From positions 1 to 64,000 of the forward strand of contig JBEBRW010000008.1 of assembly GCA_040394635.1 (NCBI GenBank): a stretch of DNA of 64,000 bases, in the 5' to 3' direction. This DNA comes from UBA5239 sp040394635 (GTDB lineage: Bacteria; Verrucomicrobiota; Lentisphaeria; Victivallales; Victivallaceae). Within the stretch, counting starts at the first letter, position 1; the number at the start of each line of letters is the position of its first letter. The notes beneath the pieces are model-generated. The model had not been told where the DNA came from, searched no databases, and worked only from the letters and a program-made list of their open reading frames with translations. The position numbers and the translations under genes were made by a program. This document shows positions 43,577 through 52,370 of this stretch, one piece after another.

Positions 43577-44692
43577 TCATATCTTGGGCAGGGCATCGGC
43601 AACCGTTTTTTCCGACGGTTTCACTTTGCCGCCAACTCTGGCTTTGTGCAAACCGCTCACGATGACACGGTCACCGACTTCAAGGCCGGATTCAATCAAC
43701 TGCATGTCACGCACCTGGCGGCCGATGACCACTTCGCGCTTGAGCACGGTATTTTCCTGGTCCAGCACATAGACGTAATGTCCTTTGCCGTCGGTCATGA
43801 TCGCGGTGACTTTGATGGCCGGCATGGGCTTGACGAATTTCTCCGCCATCTGCACCTTCACATAACCGCCCGGGACCAGTTCCATATTCGGGTTGGCCGC
43901 GGAGAGCTGAATACCAAGCGTGCCCGTGCTGCGGTCGATTTCGTTGTCAAAGAAGTCCAGCTGGATTTTGCCGTTGAATACTTTGCCGTCCGCGCGGTAG
44001 ATCGTCATGATCGAATCGCTGCCTTTCTTGTCCTTGAAGTGGCGGAAGAAGTCCGCTTCGCTGATGGCGAAGTTGATCAGGATCGGGTCGAATTTGACGA
44101 TCCTGGCCAGTTTACCCGTAGCCGGGGTGATATAGTTGCCCGCGCTGTAGATATTCGCCCCGATCTGGCCGTTGATCGGCGAATAGATCTTGGTGTAGGA
44201 GAGGTCGTTCTGGGCCAGAATCAGGTTGGCCTTGGCCTCTTCGATCTTGGCTTCGTAGAACTGCAGCGAACGCAGTGCGTTGTCGTAGGTGGTCTTGGCC
44301 GTGGCATCCGCCTTCAGGAGCCGCTGATAACGCTCGTTTTCCTTTTGGGCGAAGTCGTATTCGGCTTCCATCTGCTTCAGCGCGGCTTCCGCCACCCGCA
44401 CATTGGCCTTGTAAATGGTATCTTCAATCTCATAGAGCAGATCGCCTTTTTTGACGATGCCCCCCTCGGTGAACGCCGCTTTCCACAGCGTGCCGCTCAC
44501 TCGCGCGACGATGTCTACCGTGGCGTCCCCTCCCAGGGTGCCGACGTAGGATTTCGCCTCGGTGCTCTCCAGCGTGCCGACGGCTTCCACGCTCACCGCG
44601 GGCGGCGCACCCTGTTGCTGGGCTATTACCGGCCCTACGGCCATCAGCAGCACAACCGCGCTCATTATAATGGTTTTTGTCCTCATGTTCAT
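43577..44692 (-). CDS. RND efflux periplasmic adaptor, AcrA-type
   Basis: This 371-residue membrane fusion protein has a signal peptide (MNMRTKTIIMSAVVLLMAVG, ending VIAQQ), a lipoyl/barrel-sandwich part (VSGTLWKAAFTEGGIVKKGDLL, read as GGIVKKGD), a helical hairpin (about residues 95-165) and a beta-barrel. No lipobox Cys is visible, unlike E. coli AcrA, so it may be soluble or anchored by its leader. I used the ATG at 44692 after GAGGTG instead of a GTG upstream. It lies between marR and acrB in one operon. Confidence 0.9.
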   Translation of the reverse strand: MNMRTKTIIMSAVVLLMAVGPVIAQQQGAPPAVSVEAVGTLESTEAKSYVGTLGGDATVDIVARVSGTLWKAAFTEGGIVKKGDLLYEIEDTIYKANVRVAEAALKQMEAEYDFAQKENERYQRLLKADATAKTTYDNALRSLQFYEAKIEEAKANLILAQNDLSYTKIYSPINGQIGANIYSAGNYITPATGKLARIVKFDPILINFAISEADFFRHFKDKKGSDSIMTIYRADGKVFNGKIQLDFFDNEIDRSTGTLGIQLSAANPNMELVPGGYVKVQMAEKFVKPMPAIKVTAIMTDGKGHYVYVLDQENTVLKREVVIGRQVRDMQLIESGLEVGDRVIVSGLHKARVGGKVKPSEKTVADALPKI

Positions 44693-44712
44693 TTTTACCA
44701 CACCTCTATTTG

Positions 44713-45198
44713 TTATTCTGCCTGGTCCCAGGCTGTTTCATTATTGTTTTCCACGCCTATATTAATGGACTCGACGTTTTTGCCGATTTTCTCGCAAATC
44801 ATCTTAAAAGTCCATACTTCCTCTTCGCTCAGGTCGCCGCGCAGCCTGGTTTCCAGCTTCTCGAGTTCATGCAGCACGTGGCGCTGTACCTGCCGCGCCT
44901 TGTCGGTCAACACGATCTTCTTCAGCCGCGCGTCCTGCGGCACGCTCACCCGGTAAATCATTCCGCTGCGCTCCAGGTGTTGCAGAATCCCGGTGGCCGA
45001 CGAACGCCGGATGTCAAATTCTTCTTCAATGTCTTTTTGAAAGATGTCCTGCCACTGCGAGGCTACGAAAATATGCGCCAACACTCTCCCCTGTACGCCC
45101 GTCAAGCCGATCTCCCGTCCTTCCCTTGTATAAAGACGGCTTACCTTCTTGAATAAACGCCCCATCGAGTGACTCAGCGAATCCTTCATCTCTGCCAT
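44713..45198 (-). CDS. MarR-family transcriptional regulator
   Basis: This 161-residue protein has the winged helix of MarR proteins: DIFQKDIEEEFDIRRSSATGILQHLERSGMI (seen as RSSATGILQHLERSGMI) and the wing VPQDARLKKIVLTDKA. It is the first gene of the acrAB operon and probably represses it, responding to pump substrates. I used the ATG at 45198, which has AGAGG at good spacing, instead of an upstream TTG. A palindrome near the transcription start (TTAGCTACCTAA) is a candidate operator. Confidence 0.9.
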   Translation of the reverse strand: MAEMKDSLSHSMGRLFKKVSRLYTREGREIGLTGVQGRVLAHIFVASQWQDIFQKDIEEEFDIRRSSATGILQHLERSGMIYRVSVPQDARLKKIVLTDKARQVQRHVLHELEKLETRLRGDLSEEEVWTFKMICEKIGKNVESINIGVENNNETAWDQAE

Positions 45199-45540
45199 GC
45201 TCAACCTCTTACCTGTCTTATAACTATCTCGAACTGTTTGCTTCCTAACAATACCAAAACGAAAAAAATTCCCCCCATCAGCAATAAATGGATGGATGAT
45301 ATTAAGTTTGTTAGCTACCTAATTATTTAATATAGCCCACGTCTGTTTCTTTTGCAAACATTTTTTTCAAGATTTTTTTCAGATTTTTTTCGACGGATGG
45401 TCCTGACAGAGATCAAATGACTCAAAGGACGGAGACAATGGAGTCTCGGGTGAAAGTTGTCCTTTGGGTCATTTCCGTCATTTTAGTCTTTTGACCCGGC
45501 AAAAAAGAGTGACGGGGAAATGACGGAGCGTTTTTTAAGC
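45199..45540. promoter_or_regulatory. marR-acrAB promoter region and word hairpin
   Basis: No gene is present. On the minus strand TTGCAA (45352-45357) and TATATT (45329-45334) are 17 nt apart. The inverted repeat TTAGCTACCTAA (45311-45322) lies at the expected start of transcription and is a candidate MarR operator. Further left in this reading, 45415-45430 and 45459-45474 (AAATGACTCAAAGGAC and its near complement) form a 16-pair word hairpin after the lipoprotein gene. Confidence 0.6.
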
Positions 45541-46161
45541 TCAATTGGCGGGAAATGACGGACGAGTCGGCATGGTTTGAATTGTAAGATCAAATACCAA
45601 TTCCAGACGGTTGACCTGATCTGCCGGATTGGGCAGGAACTGGGCATTGAGCGGGAAATAATATTCATCGATGGATATCCCATTGGGACTGTGGTCCGTA
45701 TTCCTGGAGGCCTTGCTCTTCAGCGCGCCGACCGTCAAATTGACAAATGACGGACTTTTCGACAGACTGCCAACCGTCATTTTTCCCTTGTCATAACTGA
45801 TTTTACCCGTCAGTTCCCTGAGGAAACGAATGCCGATGAGTTCGCCGTTTTCCTTTTCCATGACGAGCCCGCGCAGCGTGAAGTCAGCATCGCTGCAAAT
45901 CGCTCCCGCGCCGTTGCCGATCGCCATGTGATAATAAAGCTCATAACTGAAATCCCCGAGCGCACTTTGTCCCAGCTGCATTTTGCCGGAAAAATTGTTC
46001 GCCAGAAAACCGTCCGTCTTCGATGCCGTGTATTGCTGGGTGCTCGCATCTCCGGAAATTTCCAGCAGTTTGACACTGGATACCTGCGTTTTCTGTTGGA
46101 AACAGACACACCCGCTCAGTCCCAGGCAGACCACAATCAGAATCAGAGAAATAGCACGCAC
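45541..46161 (-). CDS. Predicted outer-membrane or periplasmic lipoprotein, unknown function
   Basis: This 206-residue protein has a lipoprotein signal peptide with lipobox LSGC (Cys about 18), and should be lipidated and exported. The mature part looks beta-rich (KISYDKGKMTVGSL, LVFDLTIQTM) and is not recognised. Translation probably starts at a GTG (46161), 5 nt after GGAGG; no ATG fits. It has no same-strand partner nearby: gpmI is upstream behind a three-hairpin repeat and heptamers. The TGA stop follows AAT, as in the AATTGA words. Confidence 0.65.
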   Translation of the reverse strand: MRAISLILIVVCLGLSGCVCFQQKTQVSSVKLLEISGDASTQQYTASKTDGFLANNFSGKMQLGQSALGDFSYELYYHMAIGNGAGAICSDADFTLRGLVMEKENGELIGIRFLRELTGKISYDKGKMTVGSLSKSPSFVNLTVGALKSKASRNTDHSPNGISIDEYYFPLNAQFLPNPADQVNRLELVFDLTIQTMPTRPSFPAN

Positions 46162-46197
46162 AATACCCTCCTTTTCAGTTCTTAAGTTTTAAAACAC

Positions 46198-46266
46198 ATT
46201 TCGCCCTGAGGGGCGACCAGCGCTATCCGCGCGCTGGACCGCGTCCGGGTAGCACCCGGCGGCATG
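46198..46266 (-). repeat. Three-hairpin repeat, copy 2
   Basis: On the minus strand the element reads GGGT-gct-ACCC, CCAGCGC/GCGCTGG and TCGCC/GGGCGA, with the same linker GGACGCGGT as copies 1 and 3. It is almost identical to copy 3 at 54904-54970 and lies between gpmI and the lipoprotein gene. Confidence 0.75.
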
Positions 46267-46276
46267 TCTATTTTTT

Positions 46277-46331
46277 CAATTCGTAATTCGTAATTCGTAA
46301 TTCGTAATTCGTAATTCGTAATTCGTAATTA
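46277..46331. repeat. AATTCGT heptamer array at gpmI end
   Basis: Seven copies of AATTCGT end inside the TAA stop codon of gpmI. The unit differs from AATTCTT elsewhere at one base, but its position at a stop codon is the same. Confidence 0.9.
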
Positions 46332-47984
46332 TTTCCAGACAATCACGCTCGGATCATACCCTTCCGGGGCCTGATAGCCGAGCAGTTCGATAGTCGTGGC
46401 GCCGAGCGAACTGATGCCGAGACCGTCACGCAACTTGATGTCGTATTCGCCCTTGGACTCGGGGTCGTAAATGATGCACGGCACCGGGTTCAGCGAGTGA
46501 CTGGTCTTGCGGGCGATTTCGCCGGTTTTCTTGTCGCACTTCACCGCACCGGTTTTGTCGTGTTCGAACATATCGTCGGCATTGCCGTGGTCCGCGGAGA
46601 TCACCAGCACGCCGCCGGCCTTCTGAACCGCTTCGGCAATACGCGAAACGCTGATGTCCACCGCGCCCATCGCCACCAGCACCGCCGCATACACGCCGGT
46701 ATGGCCGACCATGTCGCCGTTGGGCAGGTTCAGGCGGATATACTGGTATTTGCCGGACGCGATCGCGTCGCAGACATAATCGGTGATTTCGGCGGATTTC
46801 ATCCACGGGCGCTGCTCAAACGGCACGATGTCGGACTTGATTTCCACATAATCTTCGAGCTTTTCGTCGAACTTGTCGGCGCGGTTGCCGTTATAAAAAT
46901 AGGTCACGTGCCCGAATTTCTGGGTTTCGCTGATGGCCAGCTGTTTTACGCCGGAGGCGCAGAGGTATTCGCCCACGGTACGGTCGATATCCGGGGGATT
47001 GACCAGGAACTGTTTCGGCACATGGAGGTCGCCGTCGTATTCCATCATGCCGGCGTACTGGACGCTCGGACGGCGGCCGCGGTCGAATTTGGTGAAATTG
47101 TCATCTTCAAACGCATTGGTGATTTCCTGGGCACGGTCGCCGCGGAAGTTGAAGAAAACCACCGAATCGTTGTCCATGACCGGGCCGACCGGGGTCTTGC
47201 CGTCGTCGGAAATGACGAACGGGGGGAGGTCCTGGTCGATGGCTTTGGTCTTTTCGCGGAGCTTGACGATCGCTTCTTCGGCGGTCTTGAAATAGTCGCC
47301 CGTGCCGTGAACGTGGGTTTCCCAGCCCTTGCGGACCATGTCCCAGTTGGCGCCGTAGCGGTCCATGGTGATGACCATGCGGCCGCCGCCGGAGGCGATG
47401 CGGAAATCGACGCCGTCCTTGTTCAGACCAGCCAGAAATTCTTCGAACGGCTGCACGTAATCGAGGGCGGAGGTTTCCGGCACGTCGCGGCCGTCCAGCA
47501 GGATGTGGACGCGAACTTTCTTGACCCCTTCGGCCTTGGCGTCTTCGATCATGGCCCTCAGGTGGCCGATATTGCTGTGCACGTTGCCGTCGGAGAAAAG
47601 TCCGAGGAAATGCATTGTGGAGTTATGGTCCTTGACGTTGGCGACCAGTTTCTTCCAGGTGTCGCCGGCGAAAATTTTCTTGCTCTCCACCGCGTCCTCG
47701 ACCAGTTTGGCGCCCTGCGCGAATACCCGGCCGCAGCCGATGGCGTTGTGCCCGACTTCGCTGTTGCCCATATCGTCATCGGAGGGCATACCGACGGCGG
47801 TACCGTGGGCCTTGAGCTTAGTGGTGGGATAATTCTTCATCAGGCAGTCGAGCTCGGGGGTGTAGGCGTTCAGGAAGGCGTCGCCCTCGGCGAAGCGGCC
47901 GAAGCCCACGCCGTCCATGATCAGCAGCACCACAGGGCCACGACGTCCCTGGAATTTCGGATTCTTGTTCAATTTCTGGAGCAT
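46329..47984 (-). CDS. gpmI: 2,3-bisphosphoglycerate-independent phosphoglycerate mutase
   Basis: This cytoplasmic glycolytic enzyme interconverts 3- and 2-phosphoglycerate using two Mn ions and a phosphoserine. The 551-residue protein has VVLLIMDGVGFG at the N-terminus, the nucleophile motif DDDMGNSEVGH (Ser about 75), LLDGRDVP, FFNFRGDRAQEI and the late metal motif SADHGNADDM. The length is typical for the family. AAGGAA precedes the ATG. It lies 24 nt after lpxA, so the two genes share a transcript. Its stop codon is the edge of the AATTCGT array. Confidence 0.95.
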   Translation of the reverse strand: MLQKLNKNPKFQGRRGPVVLLIMDGVGFGRFAEGDAFLNAYTPELDCLMKNYPTTKLKAHGTAVGMPSDDDMGNSEVGHNAIGCGRVFAQGAKLVEDAVESKKIFAGDTWKKLVANVKDHNSTMHFLGLFSDGNVHSNIGHLRAMIEDAKAEGVKKVRVHILLDGRDVPETSALDYVQPFEEFLAGLNKDGVDFRIASGGGRMVITMDRYGANWDMVRKGWETHVHGTGDYFKTAEEAIVKLREKTKAIDQDLPPFVISDDGKTPVGPVMDNDSVVFFNFRGDRAQEITNAFEDDNFTKFDRGRRPSVQYAGMMEYDGDLHVPKQFLVNPPDIDRTVGEYLCASGVKQLAISETQKFGHVTYFYNGNRADKFDEKLEDYVEIKSDIVPFEQRPWMKSAEITDYVCDAIASGKYQYIRLNLPNGDMVGHTGVYAAVLVAMGAVDISVSRIAEAVQKAGGVLVISADHGNADDMFEHDKTGAVKCDKKTGEIARKTSHSLNPVPCIIYDPESKGEYDIKLRDGLGISSLGATTIELLGYQAPEGYDPSVIVWK

Positions 47985-48008
47985 GATTCTATTTCCTTGT
48001 TATAATGA

Positions 48009-48806
48009 TTAAACGCGGTGACCGTCTTCGCGGTTGGTCAGGATGCCGCGCTTGGAACTTTCGGCGAAAGCGAGGAATTCCTCCACTTCGGGAATCTGCG
48101 GCAGCTCGGCGCGACACTTGGCATAAGCCATGGTCAGGTTGAGGTCGCTGCGGAAGACGATTTTGTAAAGATCCTGGATCACCCGGATGGTTTCCACGGT
48201 GAACCCGGCGCGGCGCAGCCCGACCACGTTGACCATTTTCACGCCGCCGTTGCGGCCCTCGGCCATCATGAACGGCGGAATATCTTTGGAGAAGACCGAA
48301 CCCCCGCTGAGGATTGCGAGGCGGCCGACCCGGCAGAACTGGTGAATGGCGCAAAGGCCGGAGATGAACGCGCGCTCGCCGACTTCGGCGTAACCGCCCA
48401 GCACGGTACCGCAAACCAGAATGGCGCCGTCGCGAACGATGCAGTTATGGGCCACGTGTGAGTTCGCCATCATGAAAACCCGGTTGCCGAGCACAGTCTC
48501 GGTGCCGTCCTTGGTACCGGCATTGACGGTGGTGCATTCGCGGAAAATACAGCCGTCGCCGATTTTCACGGCGCACTTGCCGCCGGCAAACGCATAATCC
48601 TCGGCGCTGGTGCCGATGGAGGCAAAGGGAAAGATCAGGTTATTTTCGCCGATCGTGGTATAGCCGGTGACATGGCATTGGGCAATCAACCTTGTTTTGC
48701 TGCCGATAACCACGTCGGGTCCGACATAACACATTGGTCCGATTTCGACATCATCGGCCAGCTTAGCGCCGGCTTCAACTACGGCGGAAGGGTGAATTTT
48801 TGCCAT
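48009..48806 (-). CDS. lpxA: UDP-N-acetylglucosamine acyltransferase LpxA
   Basis: LpxA transfers a 3-hydroxyacyl chain from ACP to UDP-GlcNAc in the first step of lipid A synthesis, so this organism makes LPS. The 265-residue protein has the left-handed beta-helix hexapeptide repeats (for example IGENNLIFPFASIG and IVRDGAILVCGTVLGG) and the catalytic motif NSHVAHNC, with His120 matching His125 of E. coli LpxA. The C-terminal helical part (VNVVGLRRAGF) is also typical. It precedes gpmI on the same strand. No other lpx gene is in the window. Confidence 0.95.
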   Translation of the reverse strand: MAKIHPSAVVEAGAKLADDVEIGPMCYVGPDVVIGSKTRLIAQCHVTGYTTIGENNLIFPFASIGTSAEDYAFAGGKCAVKIGDGCIFRECTTVNAGTKDGTETVLGNRVFMMANSHVAHNCIVRDGAILVCGTVLGGYAEVGERAFISGLCAIHQFCRVGRLAILSGGSVFSKDIPPFMMAEGRNGGVKMVNVVGLRRAGFTVETIRVIQDLYKIVFRSDLNLTMAYAKCRAELPQIPEVEEFLAFAESSKRGILTNREDGHRV

Positions 48807-49026
48807 TTTCTGCTCTTATCCTCACATATTTGCAGTTACATCTCACACAGAAACACTAATATAGCAGAAAAATGCCGAAAAACAATCACATTCCGTAAAA
48901 ATTACCGCGGGATCCGAAAAAATCCGGGAATCGCCAACTCCGCCAAAAGTCAAAAGACGAAAAAGACAATAAGGACCGAAAGGACAGTCTCAGCCGGAAA
49001 CTCAACTGTCCTTCGCGTCCTTTTCG
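48807..49026. repeat. Gap with GGAC-word hairpin
   Basis: No gene is seen. The words AAGGAC and GACGAAAAGGAC form an inverted repeat (48971-48988 with about 49004-49023), an imperfect stem of about 18 pairs. The same words extend into the last codons of the DUF4838 gene (GGA CTG AAA TGA). Confidence 0.65.
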
Positions 49027-51633
49027 TCATTTCAGTCCTTCGCCCCGGCTTGCAGCCAGGTTATTGAAAAGCGCCACCACGGATTCAGGATGCGAGCTGC
49101 CGAAGGTCATCCATGCTCCGTCATTGCCCAGCCCGATGGAGCCGGTGGTCAGGATGATCCGGCCACGGCCATATTTCATTTCCAGGATGTATGGCGCGGT
49201 GGAAGCGTCTTTTTTGCGCATGGTGGCGAGGGAGCACCATTTGCTGCCGTCAGGAATTTCGTAGCCCGAGGTGGGTGTGCAAAGCCTTTTCAGGGATTTT
49301 TCCAGGTCGTCGGGGGTATTCAACCAAGGCCCCGGCTCCAACTGCTGCGTCATGCGCAATTTCCACGCGTACTCCTGTTTGCCGGTCCAGTTCAACCGGA
49401 AGTCGGCATTGCCGAAAAGCTGCTCGAACCGGATATTTCCCTCGGCACTGAGAATGGCGGTACCGCCGTTTTTGACATACGTCAGCAATTCCCCGCGGTA
49501 GAACGAATCGGGAAGCTTATTGTCGTTGATTTTGACCGCGACAAGATCGTACGGGGCGAGCGGGGCAAGCTCAAAATCGATCTGCCAGCCTTGCCCCATC
49601 AGCACATTGCGAAGTTTCGGGGCGTTATTTTTTGCCATCGGTTCCCCGGATACGCAAATCAGGGCCTTTCCGTTCACTTTTTCAAGACCGCCGCAGTACA
49701 AGATGACCATCGGAGTATCCGCCACTTGCAGTTGACGGCAGTCGCCGGCTTTCAAACGGTCGCTGAAATTCAATTCCTTGCCCGACCGGGTGTCCATCGT
49801 GCCGTCATTCCGGTAATAAGTCGCGGTAATTTCCCGGTCCGCTTTGATCACAACACCGCCTTTGCTCCACTGCGCCGTCAGCCCCGGTCCGACCGAAACT
49901 GAACCGCCGGACGGGATCAGACTGACGTGCGGTGCGTTCTGCCAGTAATACTGCATCCAGCGCCCGAATTCGGCGCGCTCGAAATTCAACGCCCGCAGTT
50001 CGCGCTCGCCTTTCATCGCCTTTCCGGCGCTGGCAAAAAGTGCAAAGGCTTTGTCGACGGCATCCGGGCTCAACAACTCCGCGGCCCCGCTCACCGGAGA
50101 ATTGAAATAAGAGGTGAAATGCTGCTTCATGGAACTCCAGTTCCGGTCCATCATGGTATGGTAAGCGTACATTTCCTCCGCGGCCGACGGATATGCGTAT
50201 TGGCAGAAATCCCGGATCAGGGCGTCGACATCTGTGCCCGGGTCCCACATCAACTGCGTATAAAGGTAAAAAGCCAGGCGCATGTCCTTGCGGGCCTCAA
50301 CACGTTCGCCGTTGACCTTACCGCCCCAGGTGCCGCTCACTTCCGGCAGTACCGCCACCACGCCGTGCGAACGGAAATAGCGCATCTGATCGGCAATCAT
50401 CGAGTAAAGCGGCACCATCATGCTCGGCACAAAAATATCGTATTCATAACCGTAAATACCGGTGGCAATACCGGAGTTCAGCCATTTGCTCCATTCGACG
50501 AGAGCGTGTTTGTTGACCGGACAATCGTCCTCGAGACTGTGTACGTAACAGCGCTCATAAAGTGCGTATTCAATGAATTCATAACCGCGCATGTCGCATT
50601 TGGGATACGGGAGGTAGCCCTGATAGGCGATCGAGGCGAAACGGATATCGGGATGTACCTGTCGGATACGGTCGGAGAGGCGGCGTACGAGCTTGAACCA
50701 GTTGGTCGAAATGTCGGTTTTGCGGCAGACGGGACAGGTACAGTAATTCTGCGTGTCGGAGGGATAAAAACCGAGAATTTCAATGCCGGGCAGATCCTTG
50801 ATCATTTGCAGGGTATTTTTTACCACCAGATCCTCGACCTCGGCGTTGTTCCAGCAGAAATGCTCCTTGTCGCGCTTGCCGTTGACTTCCGCGAACCACG
50901 CGGGGTGTTCCTGCATGGCTTTTTCGATATCGTCCAGCTTGGCAAGCCCGGAAGTAGGATCGACGTTGTGCCCGGAGATGTAGAGATAATATCCCAGCGT
51001 CCGCCGTTCGGCCATGCGTTCGGTCCCGCCCGCCGTACCGTGACGGATGATGTTGCCGAAGTTCCGCGCCAGCCATTGCTCCAGCTTGTAATTGGTGCCG
51101 TTCAGGAAATGATAACCCCGGTAACGGATCGGCGGTTCATAATTATACGACAGCTTCGGCAGTTCATAGCGGCTTTTGGCAGGAATAAATTCGCCGTCCG
51201 GCTCCGTCTCCGGCCAGAACCAGCGGATGCCAAGTTCCCGCTGCAAAAATGTATACACCGCATGCAGGGTGCCGCGCGGAGTGATGCCCGCCAGATACAG
51301 ATTGCCGTCCAGCGTATAAACCGCCATTTTCTGCTCACCGCCTTGAGTCAGGGCGAGGGCCTCGGCGCGCGCCTTCACAACCAGAGCGGTTTTCACTGAG
51401 CCGACGACAATCGCGTTACCCGCCGGCACCTCATCCGTCGTTACAATCTCAAAGTTCGCCCCGGACACTTTTTCCAGAAACGCCGCCAGTTCACCGGCGG
51501 CATACTTCTCAACCTCCTCCGCGCCGGGCGATACCACGATTCTCCAATCCGTTTTTCCCGCATCAAACAAAACCGTTCCACCCCAGCCTATCAGAGCCGC
51601 CAGCATCAATCCCAAAATTCCAATTGTTTTCAT
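49027..51633 (-). CDS. Secreted DUF4838 protein with GH67-like N-terminal domain
   Basis: This 868-residue protein has a signal peptide (residues 1-18), then an alpha/beta domain like the non-catalytic N-terminal domain of GH67 and GH20 enzymes (EEVEKYAAGELAAFLEKVSG, split as KYAAGELAAFLEKVSG; LHAVYTFLQRELGIRWFWP). Residues 170-470 form a barrel-like DUF4838 region with FCWNNAEVEDLVVKN, CTCPVCRKTD and EVSGTWGG. The C-terminal part contains a beta domain and a ThuA/GATase-like portion. It is probably a carbohydrate-active enzyme of unproven specificity. It is the third gene of a ROK regulator, pseudopilin, DUF4838 operon. Its end overlaps GGAC words. Confidence 0.75.
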   Translation of the reverse strand: MKTIGILGLMLAALIGWGGTVLFDAGKTDWRIVVSPGAEEVEKYAAGELAAFLEKVSGANFEIVTTDEVPAGNAIVVGSVKTALVVKARAEALALTQGGEQKMAVYTLDGNLYLAGITPRGTLHAVYTFLQRELGIRWFWPETEPDGEFIPAKSRYELPKLSYNYEPPIRYRGYHFLNGTNYKLEQWLARNFGNIIRHGTAGGTERMAERRTLGYYLYISGHNVDPTSGLAKLDDIEKAMQEHPAWFAEVNGKRDKEHFCWNNAEVEDLVVKNTLQMIKDLPGIEILGFYPSDTQNYCTCPVCRKTDISTNWFKLVRRLSDRIRQVHPDIRFASIAYQGYLPYPKCDMRGYEFIEYALYERCYVHSLEDDCPVNKHALVEWSKWLNSGIATGIYGYEYDIFVPSMMVPLYSMIADQMRYFRSHGVVAVLPEVSGTWGGKVNGERVEARKDMRLAFYLYTQLMWDPGTDVDALIRDFCQYAYPSAAEEMYAYHTMMDRNWSSMKQHFTSYFNSPVSGAAELLSPDAVDKAFALFASAGKAMKGERELRALNFERAEFGRWMQYYWQNAPHVSLIPSGGSVSVGPGLTAQWSKGGVVIKADREITATYYRNDGTMDTRSGKELNFSDRLKAGDCRQLQVADTPMVILYCGGLEKVNGKALICVSGEPMAKNNAPKLRNVLMGQGWQIDFELAPLAPYDLVAVKINDNKLPDSFYRGELLTYVKNGGTAILSAEGNIRFEQLFGNADFRLNWTGKQEYAWKLRMTQQLEPGPWLNTPDDLEKSLKRLCTPTSGYEIPDGSKWCSLATMRKKDASTAPYILEMKYGRGRIILTTGSIGLGNDGAWMTFGSSHPESVVALFNNLAASRGEGLK

Positions 51634-51656
51634 ATTTTTTCTTTCTTGATTATTGA

Positions 51657-52370
51657 TTATTCATTATTCAGATCCCAATCCCACGGAAGCGGATTGTTGT
51701 TCCAGTTGTTGATCGTAGACCCCTCAATTTGAAATGGCCTGGCACTGCCGTCTACATAGGAAGTATTGGCTCGGCCTTTCACGCGGACGGTAACCCCGGT
51801 GGTACCATGGCGGCCGACCACATAACCGGACTGGGCGCGGTAATACCCGGACAAGGTTTCGGGCGGGTTTAGTCCTACAGCCCCCATTTCGGTGAAGCTG
51901 AGCATTTCGGTTGGTTTTTTGATTTGAGTAATCTTTACCAACTGACTGCTGAATATCATATTGTACCCGTAGGAAATACTCAGCGAATACCGCGAGGTCC
52001 TGATCCAGTAACTGGGCTCCTGGAGCAGATGGGTCGGGCACCACCAGACCGGATTTGCTGCCGTAGCGTCAGCCGTTCGAAAGAACGCATCGGCAGGCCC
52101 CGGCGCGCTTTGGACATACGGATACAAACGCGCCGGATAAATCCAGATATCCGTGGCATTCGAATTGTACGGCAGCATGACGTCATTCCAGTCGTTGACA
52201 TACATTGCCAGGGCGCCGCCGACCTGCTTGATGTTGCTCAGGCACGAAGTCGCCATGGCGGATTTCCGGGCGTTGCTCAGCGCCGGCAAGAGCATCGCCG
52301 CCAGGATCGAAATAATCGCGATAACCACCAGGAGCTCGATAAGCGTGAAATGTTTTTTTCTCATCAACAT
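51657..52370 (-). CDS. Pseudopilin of the ROK-linked carbohydrate locus
   Basis: This 237-residue protein starts MLMRKKH followed by the class III leader FTLIELLVVIAIISILAAML and SNARKSAMATSCLSNIKQ. Its C-terminal domain has a DG near the end (TSYVDGSARPF) preceded by a His at a longer distance than nine residues. The ATG at 52370 lies 7 nt after AGGAGG and overlaps the end of the ROK gene, so the regulator and pseudopilin are translationally coupled. Upstream in-frame codons overlap the ROK gene and are not used. It precedes the DUF4838 gene by 23 nt. Confidence 0.9.
   Translation of the reverse strand: MLMRKKHFTLIELLVVIAIISILAAMLLPALSNARKSAMATSCLSNIKQVGGALAMYVNDWNDVMLPYNSNATDIWIYPARLYPYVQSAPGPADAFFRTADATAANPVWWCPTHLLQEPSYWIRTSRYSLSISYGYNMIFSSQLVKITQIKKPTEMLSFTEMGAVGLNPPETLSGYYRAQSGYVVGRHGTTGVTVRVKGRANTSYVDGSARPFQIEGSTINNWNNNPLPWDWDLNNE

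Noticed and set aside
46497..48005. A 502-codon open frame antisense to gpmI
   Set aside because: It is the antisense shadow of a clear phosphoglycerate mutase and shows no family motif.
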